Positions 33,742-43,148 of a DNA stretch of 64,000 nt are shown here, piece by piece. The DNA lies in NCBI RefSeq assembly GCF_000819805.1, contig NZ_CDCE01000025.1, positions 45,972-109,971 of the forward strand, in the 5' to 3' direction. The notes under the pieces are model-generated. The model was given only the letters and a program-made list of their open reading frames with translations. It ran no database searches and was not told where the DNA came from. The stretch's first letter is position 1. Every line of letters starts with the position of its first letter. Origin of the DNA: Aeromonas diversa CDC 2478-85. Its GTDB lineage: Bacteria; Pseudomonadota; Gammaproteobacteria; Enterobacterales; Aeromonadaceae. The position numbers and the translations under genes are program-made.

Positions 33742-34935
33742 ATGTCCCAATTTTCCCTGAAGATGGATATTGCCGATAACCGCTTTTTTACCGGTGAAAC
33801 GTCCCCTCTCTTCTCCCGCGCCGAGGCCCAGAAGGCGCGCGCCTTCCACAAGAAACTGGCCGGTTACGAGCCAACGCCCCTGTGCGACCTGCAGGCCCTG
33901 GCCGCCTATGTGGGGGTGAAGCAGATCCTGGTCAAGGATGAGTCCAAACGCTTCGGCCTCAACGCCTTCAAGATGCTGGGCGGGGTCTACGCCATCGCCA
34001 ACCTGCTGTGCAACAAGTTCGGGGTGGCGGTGGAGGAGTTCACCTTCGATCTCATCAAACGCACCATCAAGGAGCCCATGACCTTCGCCACCACCACCGA
34101 TGGCAACCACGGGCGCGGCGTCGCCTGGGCCGCCAAACAGGTGGGTCAGCATGCGGTGGTCTACATGCCCAAGGGCTCGGCCCAGGAGCGGGTGGATCAC
34201 ATCCTGAGCCTGGGGGCCGAGTGCATCGTCACCGACATGAACTATGACGACACCGTACGCCTGACCATGAAGATGGCCGAGGAGCGCGGCTGGTACATAG
34301 TGCAGGACACCGCCTGGGAGGGCTACACCGAGATCCCCACCTGGATCATGCAAGGCTACGCCACCCTGGCCGACGAAGCGGTGGAGCAGATGCAGGCAAT
34401 GGGCATCAAACAACCCACCCATGTGCTGTTGCAGGCCGGGGTCGGGGCCCTGGCGGGCGGGGTGCTCGGCTATCTGGTGGACTGCTTCGGTGCCCGTGAG
34501 CTGCACAGCATCATCGTCGAGCCGGATCAGGCGGATTGTCTCTACCGCTCCGGGGTCGCCGGGGAGATGGTCAACGTGGGGGGCGAGATGCGCACCATCA
34601 TGGCCGGGCTCGCCTGCGGCGAACCCAACCCCCTCGGTTGGCCGCTGCTCAAGGGCTGCGCCACCCAGTTTGTCTCCTGTCACGACAAGGTCTCGGCGCT
34701 CGGCATGCGGGTGCTTGGCAATCCGCTGGGTGAGGACTCGCGCATCGTCTCGGGCGAGTCGGGCGCCGTGGGGGTCGGGCTGCTGGTGGCGGTGCGCCAC
34801 CATCCACAGCGCGAGGCCCTGATGGCGCGCCTCGGGCTCAACCAGGAGTCGGTGGTGCTGCTGGTCAACACCGAAGGGGATACCGATGTGGCCCACTACC
34901 GCGAGGTGGTGTGGGAAGGCAAGCACCCCATCTGA
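33742..34935 (+). CDS. ygeX: 2,3-diaminopropionate ammonia-lyase
   Basis: PLP enzyme (also called dpaL) that splits 2,3-diaminopropionate into pyruvate and ammonia. The 397-residue protein has the PLP lysine Lys77 in RFGLNAFKMLGG, the TTDGNHGRGVAWAA substrate-binding segment and the glycine-rich QAGVGALAGGVLGYL phosphate loop. These place it in the fold type II family and match E. coli YgeX closely. ATG 33742 follows GAGGT by 4-5 bases; an in-frame TTG 18 bases before is less likely. Within this operon it supplies pyruvate from purine-derived diaminopropionate. Confidence 0.94.
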   Translation: MSQFSLKMDIADNRFFTGETSPLFSRAEAQKARAFHKKLAGYEPTPLCDLQALAAYVGVKQILVKDESKRFGLNAFKMLGGVYAIANLLCNKFGVAVEEFTFDLIKRTIKEPMTFATTTDGNHGRGVAWAAKQVGQHAVVYMPKGSAQERVDHILSLGAECIVTDMNYDDTVRLTMKMAEERGWYIVQDTAWEGYTEIPTWIMQGYATLADEAVEQMQAMGIKQPTHVLLQAGVGALAGGVLGYLVDCFGARELHSIIVEPDQADCLYRSGVAGEMVNVGGEMRTIMAGLACGEPNPLGWPLLKGCATQFVSCHDKVSALGMRVLGNPLGEDSRIVSGESGAVGVGLLVAVRHHPQREALMARLGLNQESVVLLVNTEGDTDVAHYREVVWEGKHPI

Positions 34936-35025
34936 GGGGTGAACGGGGCCTCCACCTCGGGGGCGAGCAGATTGAGGTCGGCGCCCTGTGCTGGCGCCGC
35001 CGGTTGACAAGCGTTGGAGATGACG

Positions 35026-36243
35026 ATGAGCAAGCAAATTCCGTTTGAAATGGTGCTGGAGCAGGCCCACAAGTATCGCGCCGAGATGAGCGCCTTCCTG
35101 CGCGACATGATCGCAATCCCGAGCGAGAGCTGCGATGAGGAGCGCGTGGTGCTGCGCATCAAAGAGGAGATGGAGAGGGTCGGCTTCGACAAGGTCGAGA
35201 TCGATCCCATGGGCAACGTGCTCGGCTATATCGGCCACGGCCCGCACCTGATCGCCATGGATGCCCACATCGATACCGTGGGGGTCGGCAACATGGCCAA
35301 CTGGACCTTCGATCCCTATGAGGGGATGGAAGATCACGAGATCATCGGTGGCCGCGGCGCCTCGGATCAGGAGGGGGGCATGGCCTCCATGGTCTATGCG
35401 GGCAAGATCATCAAGGATCTGGGGCTCGAGGACCAATACACCCTGCTGGTGACCGGCACCGTGCAAGAGGAAGACTGCGATGGCCTCTGCTGGCAGTACA
35501 TCATAGAGCAGAGCAAGATCCGCCCCGAATTCGTGGTCAGTACCGAACCCACCGATTGCAACATCTACCGCGGCCAGCGCGGACGCATGGAGATCCGGGT
35601 CGAGGTGCAGGGGGTGAGCTGCCACGGCTCGGCGCCCGAGCGCGGCGACAACGCCATCTTCAAGATGGGCCCCATCCTCGGCGAGTTGCAGGCGCTCAGC
35701 CACCACCTCGGCCATGACGACTTCCTCGGCAAGGGGACCCTGACCGTCTCCGAGATCTTCTTCACGTCGCCAAGCCGCTGCGCCGTGGCCGACAGCTGCG
35801 CCGTCTCCATCGACCGTCGCCTCACCTGGGGCGAGACCTGGGAGGGGGCGCTCGACGAGATCCGTGCCCTGCCGGCGGTCAAGGCGGCCGGTGCCGAGGT
35901 CTCCATGTATCAGTACGATCGCCCGGCCTACACCGGCCTGGTCTACCCCACCGAGTGCTACTTCCCGACCTGGAAGGTGGAAGAGGATCACATCACGGTC
36001 AAGACCCTGGCCCGCGCCTACGAGGGGCTCTTTAACAAGAAGCCGCTGATCGACAAGTGGACCTTCTCCACCAACGGCGTCTCCATCATGGGCCGCCACG
36101 GCATTCCGGTCATCGGCTTTGGCCCGGGCAAGGAGCCCGAGGCCCACGCCCCGAACGAGAAGACCTGGAAGGATCACCTGGTGAAATGCGCCGCCATGTA
36201 TGCCGTGATCCCCCTGCAATACCTCAGCGAGCTCGAGGGCTAG
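35026..36243 (+). CDS. ygeY: M20-family metallohydrolase YgeY
   Basis: Zinc-dependent amidohydrolase/peptidase family protein of 405 residues. Metal ligands are seen in [14 protein letters not shown], in [13 protein letters not shown], in the acidic pair of VQEEDCDG (general base Glu), in STEPTD and near the C-terminus in [15 protein letters not shown] dimerisation domain lies between. In the purine cluster it is thought to remove a carbamoyl or related group from the ureido intermediate before YgeX acts; the precise reaction is an inference. Of three in-frame starts I prefer ATG 35026, which follows GGAGA at the right distance. A 7-bp hairpin (34979-34999) lies in the leader. Confidence 0.9.
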   Translation: MSKQIPFEMVLEQAHKYRAEMSAFLRDMIAIPSESCDEERVVLRIKEEMERVGFDKVEIDPMGNVLGYIGHGPHLIAMDAHIDTVGVGNMANWTFDPYEGMEDHEIIGGRGASDQEGGMASMVYAGKIIKDLGLEDQYTLLVTGTVQEEDCDGLCWQYIIEQSKIRPEFVVSTEPTDCNIYRGQRGRMEIRVEVQGVSCHGSAPERGDNAIFKMGPILGELQALSHHLGHDDFLGKGTLTVSEIFFTSPSRCAVADSCAVSIDRRLTWGETWEGALDEIRALPAVKAAGAEVSMYQYDRPAYTGLVYPTECYFPTWKVEEDHITVKTLARAYEGLFNKKPLIDKWTFSTNGVSIMGRHGIPVIGFGPGKEPEAHAPNEKTWKDHLVKCAAMYAVIPLQYLSELEG

Positions 36244-36320
36244 GCCCTCTTGAGCAACATAGGGCGCCAAGCCCTCTTGCCCCGCGGCGCGCCCGCGGGG
36301 CGTTGTGACAGGAGTCAGGG

Positions 36321-37739
36321 ATGAGACGACTCATCATCAATGGCACCCTGGTCGACGAGGCGGGGGAGTATCGCGAGGATCTCCTCATCGAGGAGGGGGT
36401 GATCCGCGCCCGGGGGACCAGTCTGATGGCCCCCGGTTGCGAGGTGATCGACGCCGCCGGCTGTTACGTCATGCCGGGGGGGATCGACGCCCACACTCAC
36501 TTCAATATCGACGTGGGGATCGCCCGCAGCTGCGATGACTTTTACAGCGGCACCCGGGCCGCCGCCTGTGGCGGCACCACCACCATCATCGACCACATGG
36601 GATTCGGGCCGGCGGGGTGCAATCTGCACCATCAGCTGGCCCTTTATCATGAGTACGCGGGTGGTCAGGCGGTGATCGACTACGGCTTTCACGGCGTGGT
36701 GCAGCACGTGGACGACGCCATCCTCCATGAGATGGCCAGCATGGTGGAGGCGGGGGTGAGCAGCTTCAAGCTCTACCTCACCTACCAGTACAAGCTGGGG
36801 GACACAGACGTGCTGCGGGCGCTGACGCGCCTCAAGGAGGTGGGGGCATTGACCGCGGTCCACCCGGAGAATGACGCCGCCATCGCCGAGCGGCGCGCCG
36901 CCCTGCTCGCCGCCGGTCACACGGCCCCTTACTACCACGCCTTGAGCCGCCCCCTCGAGTGTGAGGCCGAGGCCATAGGGCGCATGATCAACCTGGCCCG
37001 GCTGGCCGGGGATGCCCCCCTCTATATCGTCCACCTCTCCAACGGCCTGGGGCTCGATTACCTCAAGCTGGCGCGCCGTCAGGGGCAGCCGGTGTGGGTC
37101 GAGACCTGCCCCCAGTATCTGCTGCTCGACGAGGCCTGTTACTTCCGCGAAAACGGCCTCGACTACCTGCTGAGCCCGCCGCTGCGCCCCCGCAGCGAAC
37201 TCGACAAGCTCTGGGTGGGCGTGACCGCGGGGGATATCGACACCCTGGCCACCGATCACTGCAGCTTCTCCCACGCCCAGCGTCTGGCCCTGTCGCGGGG
37301 GGACTTCAGCCGCTGCCCCAACGGGTTGCCGGGGGTGGAGAACCGCCTCCCTCTGCTCTTCTCCGAGGGGGTGATGACGGGGCGCATCACGCCGTCGCGC
37401 TTCGTGGCGCTGACCAGCGCCAACCCGGCTCGCCTGTTTGGCCTCTGGCCGCGCAAGGGAAGCCTGAGTCTCGGCGCCGACGCCGATCTGGTGGTGATCG
37501 ATCCTAGGGGCGAGCAGCTGATCGAACACCAACATCTGCACGATAACGCCGACTACTCCCCCTACGAGGGGATGCACTGCCGCGGCCTATTGCGCCTCAC
37601 CCTGAGTCGGGGCGAGGTGGTGGCCCGGGAGGGCGAGTTTGTCGGCAGGCGCGGGGCGGGGCGCTTCCTGGCCCGCGATCCCTTCAATGCGGCCTTGGCC
37701 CCCGTGGCCGGGTCATCCCAACAGAGAGGCGCAAGATGA
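36321..37739 (+). CDS. hyuA: Dihydropyrimidinase/hydantoinase-type cyclic amidohydrolase
   Basis: Hydrolyses cyclic amides; in this island it probably opens a hydantoin-like ring formed from purines. The 472-residue TIM-barrel protein has the metal-binding HTH of GGIDAHTHFN (about residue 60), the lysine of SFKLYLTYQYK that is carbamylated, HPEND, VHLSNG and the final aspartate in ATDHCSFS. It resembles E. coli HyuA (461 residues). The ATG follows CAGGAG. The 77-base gap before it holds a CCCCGCG/CGCGGGG hairpin. Its stop overlaps the yqeA start as ATGA. Confidence 0.92.
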   Translation: MRRLIINGTLVDEAGEYREDLLIEEGVIRARGTSLMAPGCEVIDAAGCYVMPGGIDAHTHFNIDVGIARSCDDFYSGTRAAACGGTTTIIDHMGFGPAGCNLHHQLALYHEYAGGQAVIDYGFHGVVQHVDDAILHEMASMVEAGVSSFKLYLTYQYKLGDTDVLRALTRLKEVGALTAVHPENDAAIAERRAALLAAGHTAPYYHALSRPLECEAEAIGRMINLARLAGDAPLYIVHLSNGLGLDYLKLARRQGQPVWVETCPQYLLLDEACYFRENGLDYLLSPPLRPRSELDKLWVGVTAGDIDTLATDHCSFSHAQRLALSRGDFSRCPNGLPGVENRLPLLFSEGVMTGRITPSRFVALTSANPARLFGLWPRKGSLSLGADADLVVIDPRGEQLIEHQHLHDNADYSPYEGMHCRGLLRLTLSRGEVVAREGEFVGRRGAGRFLARDPFNAALAPVAGSSQQRGAR

Positions 37740-38668
37740 AACAGAGAATCGTGGTGGCGCTCGGCGGCAATGCCCTGGGCAACAACCTGCCCGAGCAGAT
37801 GAAGGCGGTGCAGGGGACGGCGCGGGTCATCGCCCGCCTTATCGCCGACGGGCACCAGGTGGTGCTCACCCATGGCAATGGCCCCCAGGTGGGGATGATC
37901 CAGCAGGCGTTCGAGGTGGCGGCCCGTCACGACCCCAAGGCGCCGCACCTGCCCATGTCGGTCTGCGTGGCACTGAGCCAGGGCTATATCGGCTATGACC
38001 TGCAAAACGCCCTGCGCGAGGCGCTGCTCGAGTTGGGTCTGCCCACCCCGGTGGCGACCCTGGTGACTCAGGTGGAAGTGGATAAAAACGACCCCGCCTT
38101 TTTCGATCCGAGCAAGCCCATCGGTGGCTTCTTCAGCAAGGAAGAGGCCGAAGCCCTGATGGCCAAGGGCGAGCGGCTCAAGGAGGACGCCGGCCGCGGC
38201 TATCGCCGGGTGGTCGCCTCGCCCAAGCCGGTCGACATCATCGAGAAAGAGACGGTGTGCGCCCTGCTGGCGGCCGGTCAGGTGGTGATCACCGCCGGCG
38301 GCGGTGGCATTCCCGTGCTGCGTGAGGGCAACCACCTGCGCGGGGCGAGCGCCGTCATCGACAAGGATTGGGCCAGCGCTCGCCTGGCTGAGCTCATCGA
38401 TGCGGATCTCCTCATCATACTGACGGCGGTGGAGAAGGTGGCCATTAACTTCGGCAAGCCCGATGTGCAGTGGCTCGATCGCCTGAGCGTCAGGGATGCA
38501 GCCAGCCTGATTGAGCAGGGGCACTTCGCCGCCGGCTCCATGCTGCCCAAGGTGGAGGCGGCGGTCTCTTTTGCCGCCTCCCGGCCGGGGCGCGAGTCCC
38601 TCATCACTCAGCTTGAGAAGGCGGCCGAGGGGATCGCCGGCAAGACCGGTACCCTGATAAGTCAGTAG
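37736..38668 (+). CDS. yqeA: Carbamate kinase
   Basis: Makes ATP from carbamoyl phosphate and ADP, releasing carbamate that decays to ammonia and CO2. The 310-residue protein has all family motifs: VALGGNALG at the start, THGNGPQVGMIQQ, GGFFSKEEAE, VVASPKP, ITAGGGGIPV and AVIDKDWASARLAELIDADLLIILTAVEKV. It is the energy-yielding step for carbamoyl phosphate produced by YgeW. It overlaps hyuA by four bases and is followed by a terminator, so it ends the first catabolic operon. Confidence 0.95.
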   Translation: MKQRIVVALGGNALGNNLPEQMKAVQGTARVIARLIADGHQVVLTHGNGPQVGMIQQAFEVAARHDPKAPHLPMSVCVALSQGYIGYDLQNALREALLELGLPTPVATLVTQVEVDKNDPAFFDPSKPIGGFFSKEEAEALMAKGERLKEDAGRGYRRVVASPKPVDIIEKETVCALLAAGQVVITAGGGGIPVLREGNHLRGASAVIDKDWASARLAELIDADLLIILTAVEKVAINFGKPDVQWLDRLSVRDAASLIEQGHFAAGSMLPKVEAAVSFAASRPGRESLITQLEKAAEGIAGKTGTLISQ

Positions 38669-38690
38669 GGTCGAGCAGCCTGTATCACCC

Positions 38691-38712
38691 GGGGGCCGTC
38701 GGCCCCCTTTTT
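38691..38712 (+). terminator. Rho-independent terminator after yqeA
   Basis: Stem GGGGGCC / GGCCCCC with loop GTC is followed by five T. It lies 22 bases after the yqeA stop and separates the ygeW operon from the DMT-family transporter gene. Confidence 0.88.
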
Positions 38713-38851
38713 GTTAACTGGCGCAAGGGATTGGCAGACGGGAAGCCTATGCCTGCCAGTTCTTATCCGCGGTGGGCAGGGGGGAGGCAGAGGAGTAAGA
38801 TGGCGCCCCGAATGGCGGCCGCCCCGGCCGCAGCAGCAACAAGGCAGCACA

Positions 38852-39775
38852 ATGAGTAGCAAGTTGAACATGGCGGCGCTGGGGGGACTGGTCCTGCTCA
38901 CCGCCATCTGGAGTTACAGCTGGATCGTGATGAAGCAGGTGATGCTCTACGCGGGGGCGTTCGAGTTCACCGCCCTGCGCTGCCTGTGCGGATCCCTGGT
39001 GTTGCTGCTGGTGCAGTGCCTGCGCGGGCGCCGTTATCTCAGGCCCACCCCGTTTCGCTATACCCTGGCCATCGCCCTGTTCCAGACCTGCGGCATGGTG
39101 GGGCTGGCCCAGTGGGCGCTCATCAGCGGCGGGGCGGGCAAGGTGGCGATCCTGAGTTACACCATGCCGTTCTGGGTGGTGATCTTCGCGGCGCTCTTTC
39201 TGGGGGAACGGATGCGCAGGCTCCACTATCTGGCGGTCGGCGTGGCCGCCTGCGGCCTGCTGTTGGTGATCGAGCCCTGGCAGCTGCATATGGATTCCAT
39301 GCAGAGCGCGCTGCTGGGGATTGCCTCCGGCATCTGCTGGGGGATCAGCGCCATCATCGCCAAGCGGATGTATGTCCGCCACCCGTCGGTGGATCTCATG
39401 TCCCTCACCACCTGGCAGATGATCTACGCCACCCTGGTGATGGCGTTGGTGGCGGCCCTGGTGCCGGAGCGCCCCATCGACTGGCAGCCTTATGTGTTTG
39501 GTGCGCTCGCCTACAGCGCCATCTTCGCCACCGCGCTGGCCTGGAGTCTCTGGCTGTTTGTGCTGAAAAAGCTGCCGGCGGGGATTGCCAGCCTCAGCAC
39601 GCTGGCGGTGCCGGTGAGCGGCGTGCTGCTCTCCTGGTGGCTGCTCGGCGAAAACCCGGGGCCGGTGGAGGGGAGCGGTATCGCCCTTATCGCGCTGGCG
39701 CTGGTGGTCATCAGCCGCAAGGGCAAACGCTCCCCGGTGTCGGTGGCGGGAGAGACCCGCGTCAAGCACGGCTAA
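38852..39775 (+). CDS. EamA/DMT-superfamily transporter
   Basis: A 307-residue membrane protein with about ten segments in two EamA repeats ([33 protein letters not shown] and later [21 protein letters not shown]). Family members mostly export amino acids or other small metabolites. ATG 38852 gives a clean N-terminal membrane segment; a longer frame upstream is basic and proline rich and unlikely. It has no counterpart in the E. coli version of the cluster that I recall, so it may be a local addition that moves an intermediate or end product. Substrate unknown. Confidence 0.82.
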   Translation: MSSKLNMAALGGLVLLTAIWSYSWIVMKQVMLYAGAFEFTALRCLCGSLVLLLVQCLRGRRYLRPTPFRYTLAIALFQTCGMVGLAQWALISGGAGKVAILSYTMPFWVVIFAALFLGERMRRLHYLAVGVAACGLLLVIEPWQLHMDSMQSALLGIASGICWGISAIIAKRMYVRHPSVDLMSLTTWQMIYATLVMALVAALVPERPIDWQPYVFGALAYSAIFATALAWSLWLFVLKKLPAGIASLSTLAVPVSGVLLSWWLLGENPGPVEGSGIALIALALVVISRKGKRSPVSVAGETRVKHG

Positions 39776-39798
39776 GCCGACTCGAGGAACGAGAATGG

Positions 39799-39831
39799 AA
39801 AAGGGCCCGCCATCATGGTGGGCCCTTTTGT
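39799..39831. terminator. Bidirectional terminator between the DMT gene and yqeB
   Basis: Stem AAAAGGGCCCGCCA with its partner TGGTGGGCCCTTTT around TCA (one internal G-T pair) carries an A run on one side and a T run on the other. It can therefore work for both the plus-strand transporter gene and the minus-strand yqeB, whose stop lies 13 bases beyond it. Confidence 0.88.
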
Positions 39832-39843
39832 TGGCGCGCTGAC

Positions 39844-41436
39844 TTATCTGCGCTGGGCCAGATGCATCATGGCTTCGAGCACGGCGCCGGCGATGGCGCG
39901 GGCCTTGTCCGAGACGGTGGTGAAATCGGCGCGCTCGCCGCGCGGATCTATGTCGCCAATCTTGAAGCCGGGGGTGACGGCGATGCCGTCAGAGAGCAGC
40001 CCGCGCACCATGCCGGAGAGCGGCGCGAAGACAGGGGTCGCACCGACCCGGGCGATCGGGTCCCCCTCCTTGACCAGATCCCCGAGGCGGCAGAGCCCCT
40101 CCATCACCCCCTCGACCGGGGCCCTGAGTACCCTGCGCTCGGAGTGGCCGTCGATAACGCCGGGAATGCCGGTGTTGGGCTGGGCATAGCCCTGATAGAT
40201 GACCCGGCCCAGGTGGTGGCCCCGGTTGGTCTCGATCACGGCGTCGCAGTCGCGCCCCGCCTCGAAGCCCGGGCCGAGGGCCACCGTGATGGGGGCCATC
40301 TCCCTGTGGGTGCCGAGGTTTTGCTTGGCGAGGATGGCGTCGACCACAAAGCGCGGCTTGAGCTCGGTCAAGCTGTGGCACTCGGGGTCGGCCAGCACGG
40401 GTATGATGCCGCGCGCCAGGGTCTCGAGGGCCTGCTCCGGGCTGTCGACCCGCTCGGCGCGCACCCCTTCCACCTCGGCGTGGCCGTCGAACATGGCCTG
40501 GGCGAAGGCGACGCTGCGGCGGATCACCGTCGGGCGCGGCAGATCCAGCATGGCCACCTTAAAGCCTGCGTGGTGCAAGCGCAGGGCCACCCCGGTCGCC
40601 ATGTCCCCCGAGCCGCGGATCACCACCAGCTTGTCACGGGTCAGGCGAACATCTTCTTGCAGCAAGCCGACGGGCTTGCGGTTTTTCACCTGCAGCAGCT
40701 CGGCCAGAATGCTGATGGCGATCTCCTCCGGGGTCTCGGCCCCTATGTTGTAGCCGATGGGGGCGTGCAGGCGTTGCAGCTGCTCCTGGCTCACCCCTTG
40801 CTGGCGCAGGGCCTGGGTGAAGGTCTGCACCTTGCGTTTGCTGGCAAGCAAACCCAGGTAGGCGAGGGGGCGGGTGATGAGGCGCTCGAGGGCCTCCTTG
40901 TCCTGATGGTTGGTGGCGATGATGACAAAGTCGGTCGGCTCGATGGCGAGCGCCTCGATGGCGGCGCTCATGGTTTCGCCATGGCGCAGATGGGTGCCGG
41001 TGGGGAAGATGTCGGGATTGAGGCTCCCCTCGAAGCAGTCCCCCACGTGGATGTCGAAGCCGAGCGGCGCGGCCGCCTGGGCCAGGGCGCGGTTTACGTG
41101 GCCGGCACCGATCAGCACCAGGCGCGGGCGCAGGCCGTAGACGTCGATATAGACCGACATGGCGCCGCCACAGTCCGAGCCCACCGCATGTTCCCCGTTG
41201 CGGGCCATGCGGCCGTGATAGATGCGGGACTTGCGCTCGGCGATGGCCTCGATGGCCTCCTCGATCACCTTGCGCTCCACCATGCCGCCCCCTATGGTGC
41301 CGACGATCTGGCCGTCGGCCTGGATCAGCATCTGGGCCCGGTGGCGGGGGGTCGAGCCGCGGCTCTCGATGATCTGGGCCAGGGCGAAGGGGACGTTCTC
41401 CTGCTCCAGCCGGGCGGCGTGTGCAAACAGATTCAT
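39844..41436 (-). CDS. yqeB: YqeB, XdhC/CoxI-related factor of the molybdenum hydroxylase system
   Basis: A 530-residue cytoplasmic protein. The N-terminal part (about 1-250) is XdhC/CoxI-like, with IIESRGSTPRHRAQMLIQADGQIVGTIGGGMVERKV and the Rossmann segment PRLVLIGAGHVNRALAQAA. The C-terminal part (VVIRGSGDMATGVALRLHHAGFKVAMLDLPRPTVIRRSVAFAQA and onward) is the region found in YqeB/EF2563-type proteins associated with selenium-dependent molybdenum hydroxylases. Its role is probably insertion or sulphuration/selenation of the molybdenum cofactor for XdhD or XdhA. Start ATG at 41436, with AGAGGTAG before it; frame upstream is not family sequence. Confidence 0.86.
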   Translation of the reverse strand: MNLFAHAARLEQENVPFALAQIIESRGSTPRHRAQMLIQADGQIVGTIGGGMVERKVIEEAIEAIAERKSRIYHGRMARNGEHAVGSDCGGAMSVYIDVYGLRPRLVLIGAGHVNRALAQAAAPLGFDIHVGDCFEGSLNPDIFPTGTHLRHGETMSAAIEALAIEPTDFVIIATNHQDKEALERLITRPLAYLGLLASKRKVQTFTQALRQQGVSQEQLQRLHAPIGYNIGAETPEEIAISILAELLQVKNRKPVGLLQEDVRLTRDKLVVIRGSGDMATGVALRLHHAGFKVAMLDLPRPTVIRRSVAFAQAMFDGHAEVEGVRAERVDSPEQALETLARGIIPVLADPECHSLTELKPRFVVDAILAKQNLGTHREMAPITVALGPGFEAGRDCDAVIETNRGHHLGRVIYQGYAQPNTGIPGVIDGHSERRVLRAPVEGVMEGLCRLGDLVKEGDPIARVGATPVFAPLSGMVRGLLSDGIAVTPGFKIGDIDPRGERADFTTVSDKARAIAGAVLEAMMHLAQRR

Positions 41437-41462
41437 AGCTACCTCTCTGACGGTGGCCGCCG

Positions 41463-42296
41463 CTAGGGCGTCGAGTCGGCCACATGGGAGACCGAGTAGC
41501 GGATGGCGACAGGCTCGCGTACCGCTCCCAGCCAGATGGCGTGGAGTTCGGGATGACGCCCCAGCAGGCTCGCCAGCTCGCGCTCCCACGCCCTCTCATT
41601 TTGATAATTACCGTTGATAAGCCAGACCCGTCTGGCCTGGGTTGGGGCTCCCTTGAAGATCCCCTCAGGGTGATCGAGCAGGCCATCGAGCAGGGCGAGA
41701 GTGAGTGGTTGCCCCTCCTTCAGGCCAGTCACGGCCTGTACCTGCTCCCAACGGTGGATGTGCTCTGGCCCCGCCGGGGCCTCGATGCAGGGCGCGCCCG
41801 TGAGGGCGATGACCCAGTCGCTGGCAGAGGGAATGCAAGGTTCGTGCAACGCAGGCAGCTTGAAGAGGCGACCGCGCGCCCCGTCGGCCTCGACCAGGAT
41901 GAGGTCGAAATGCCCCTGCGCCTTGAGTCGGTCGAGGGCGGCGGGGGAGGGGCCGCTCACCTTTTCCCCCTCGCGGGCGGCGAACAGCGCCGTGATGCCG
42001 GGAGCTATGGCGGCCACATCACTCGGGCGAGCGCCCATCCCATCGCCAACATGCTCCCCGATGATCAGGGTGTCGTATTGATCCGGGGTGGGCAGGTACA
42101 TACGGGTGGTGGTGGTGATCAATACCCTGAGGCCGGTTTGGGCAAAATGGCGTGCCAGCCAGAACAGGGTGCTGGTCTTGCCACCGGCACCGCACAGGGC
42201 GATAAGGGATGAGGGGCCAGAATTTCTATTTACCAATTGGCCGAGCAGGCGTTCAATATCGGGAAAATAGCCGGCTGATAAACAGGGATTTCCCAT
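41463..42296 (-). CDS. yqeC: YqeC, putative selenium-dependent hydroxylase accessory protein
   Basis: A 277-residue protein with a P-loop-like nucleotide site near the start (SLIALCGAGGKTSTLFWLARHF) and VLITTTTRMYLPT, then LILVEADGARGRLFKLPALHEPCIP. This pattern matches the YqeC family, found with YqeB in genomes that carry the labile selenium-molybdenum hydroxylase trait. It lies 26 bases upstream of yqeB on the same strand. The start ATG at 42296 lies one base from the divergent mocA start, so each gene's ribosome site falls inside the other gene's coding strand. A GGGGTGA site is placed correctly on the minus strand. Confidence 0.86.
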   Translation of the reverse strand: MGNPCLSAGYFPDIERLLGQLVNRNSGPSSLIALCGAGGKTSTLFWLARHFAQTGLRVLITTTTRMYLPTPDQYDTLIIGEHVGDGMGARPSDVAAIAPGITALFAAREGEKVSGPSPAALDRLKAQGHFDLILVEADGARGRLFKLPALHEPCIPSASDWVIALTGAPCIEAPAGPEHIHRWEQVQAVTGLKEGQPLTLALLDGLLDHPEGIFKGAPTQARRVWLINGNYQNERAWERELASLLGRHPELHAIWLGAVREPVAIRYSVSHVADSTP

Positions 42297-42297
42297 T

Positions 42298-42960
42298 ATG
42301 ATCACCCCGATAAATAGTGACGAGACGGATAAACCACACCCGCTGCCCTGTGACTGTGTCATGACGGCGGCGGGATTATCCTCCCGCATGGGGGAGTGGA
42401 AAATGATGCTACCGTATCGCGGGGGAACCTTGCTTGATGCGAGTCTCAAAAATGCCCTCTCTGCCTGCCAGCGGGTGATATTGGTGGTAGGTCATCGGGG
42501 GGATGAGCTGCTGCGCCGATATGCGAGTCATGAGCATATCGAGGTGATCGAGAATCGCGACTACCTGGCCGGGTTGGCCGGCTCGGTGCAGCTGGGGGTG
42601 GCCGCCTGCCAAAGCGAGCATCTCTTCATCACCCACGGGGATCTCCCCTGCCTCTCCCGCCCCCTGTTCGAGGCGCTATGGCGCCAGAGGAGTGAGCAAA
42701 CACTCCTGCCCAGCTACTGTGGCGAGGCCGGCCACCCTGTGCTGATGCCCCGTACGCTGGCCGGCGAGCTGGCCCGCGCCGAGCTCACCGGCCCGGTGCG
42801 CCGCTGGCTGCTCTCTCATCCCCACCGCCATGTAGAGCTGGCGTGGCCGGAGATCCTGCTGGACGTGGACACCCCGGCGGCGTACCGCGATCTGCTGGCC
42901 AGAGAGGGGCGCGCAGCAGCGGCCCCAGAAGATGGAAAAAGCATGAATATTCATCTTTAA
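42298..42960 (+). CDS. mocA: Molybdenum cofactor cytidylyltransferase-like protein
   Basis: MobA-like nucleotidyltransferase of 220 residues (YgfJ in E. coli) that adds CMP to the molybdenum cofactor for xanthine dehydrogenase-type enzymes. The signature CVMTAAGLSSRMGEWKMMLPYRGGTLL lies at residues 20-46, and HGDLPCLS, LPSYCGEAGHPVLMP and ILLDVDTPAAY follow as in YgfJ. The only upstream start is ATG 42298, giving about 20 residues before the conserved motif. AGGGA precedes it inside the yqeC start region. Its products would serve XdhD and XdhA. Confidence 0.9.
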   Translation: MITPINSDETDKPHPLPCDCVMTAAGLSSRMGEWKMMLPYRGGTLLDASLKNALSACQRVILVVGHRGDELLRRYASHEHIEVIENRDYLAGLAGSVQLGVAACQSEHLFITHGDLPCLSRPLFEALWRQRSEQTLLPSYCGEAGHPVLMPRTLAGELARAELTGPVRRWLLSHPHRHVELAWPEILLDVDTPAAYRDLLAREGRAAAAPEDGKSMNIHL

Positions 42961-42971
42961 CCGGATAAAGG

Positions 42972-43011
42972 GCGTATCAAAGTGATAGAAAATACCCCGC
43001 ATTTGATACGC
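42972..43011. promoter_or_regulatory. Perfect 10-bp inverted repeat, candidate activator site for ygfK
   Basis: GCGTATCAAA at 42972-42981 and TTTGATACGC at 43002-43011 are exact reverse complements 30 bases apart. They lie about 140-180 bases before the -24 element of the ygfK promoter. Their TTTGATA core is the same as in the two direct repeats upstream of xdhA, and a further TTTGATAG is at 43133-43140. I infer a YgeV enhancer, though a hairpin ending mocA transcription is an alternative. Confidence 0.5.
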
Positions 43012-43148
43012 TCCGCCCCCTGATAAATACACGGCCACGCAATTGATATTTGCTCTCATTTTCATTGGTCAGCCAGGCCTGAATTTGAGGGGGATTAATC
43101 TGATTTGGCTCACGAAATGATGGCCGACTCTATTTGATAGGCGGTCGC

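Noticed and set aside
36270..36300. CCCCGCG...CGCGGGG hairpin before hyuA that resembles the CRISPR repeat core
   Set aside because: Only the palindromic GC core is shared; the flanking CTGTT and GATGAACCG parts are missing and there is no periodic copy, so it is an ordinary intergenic hairpin.
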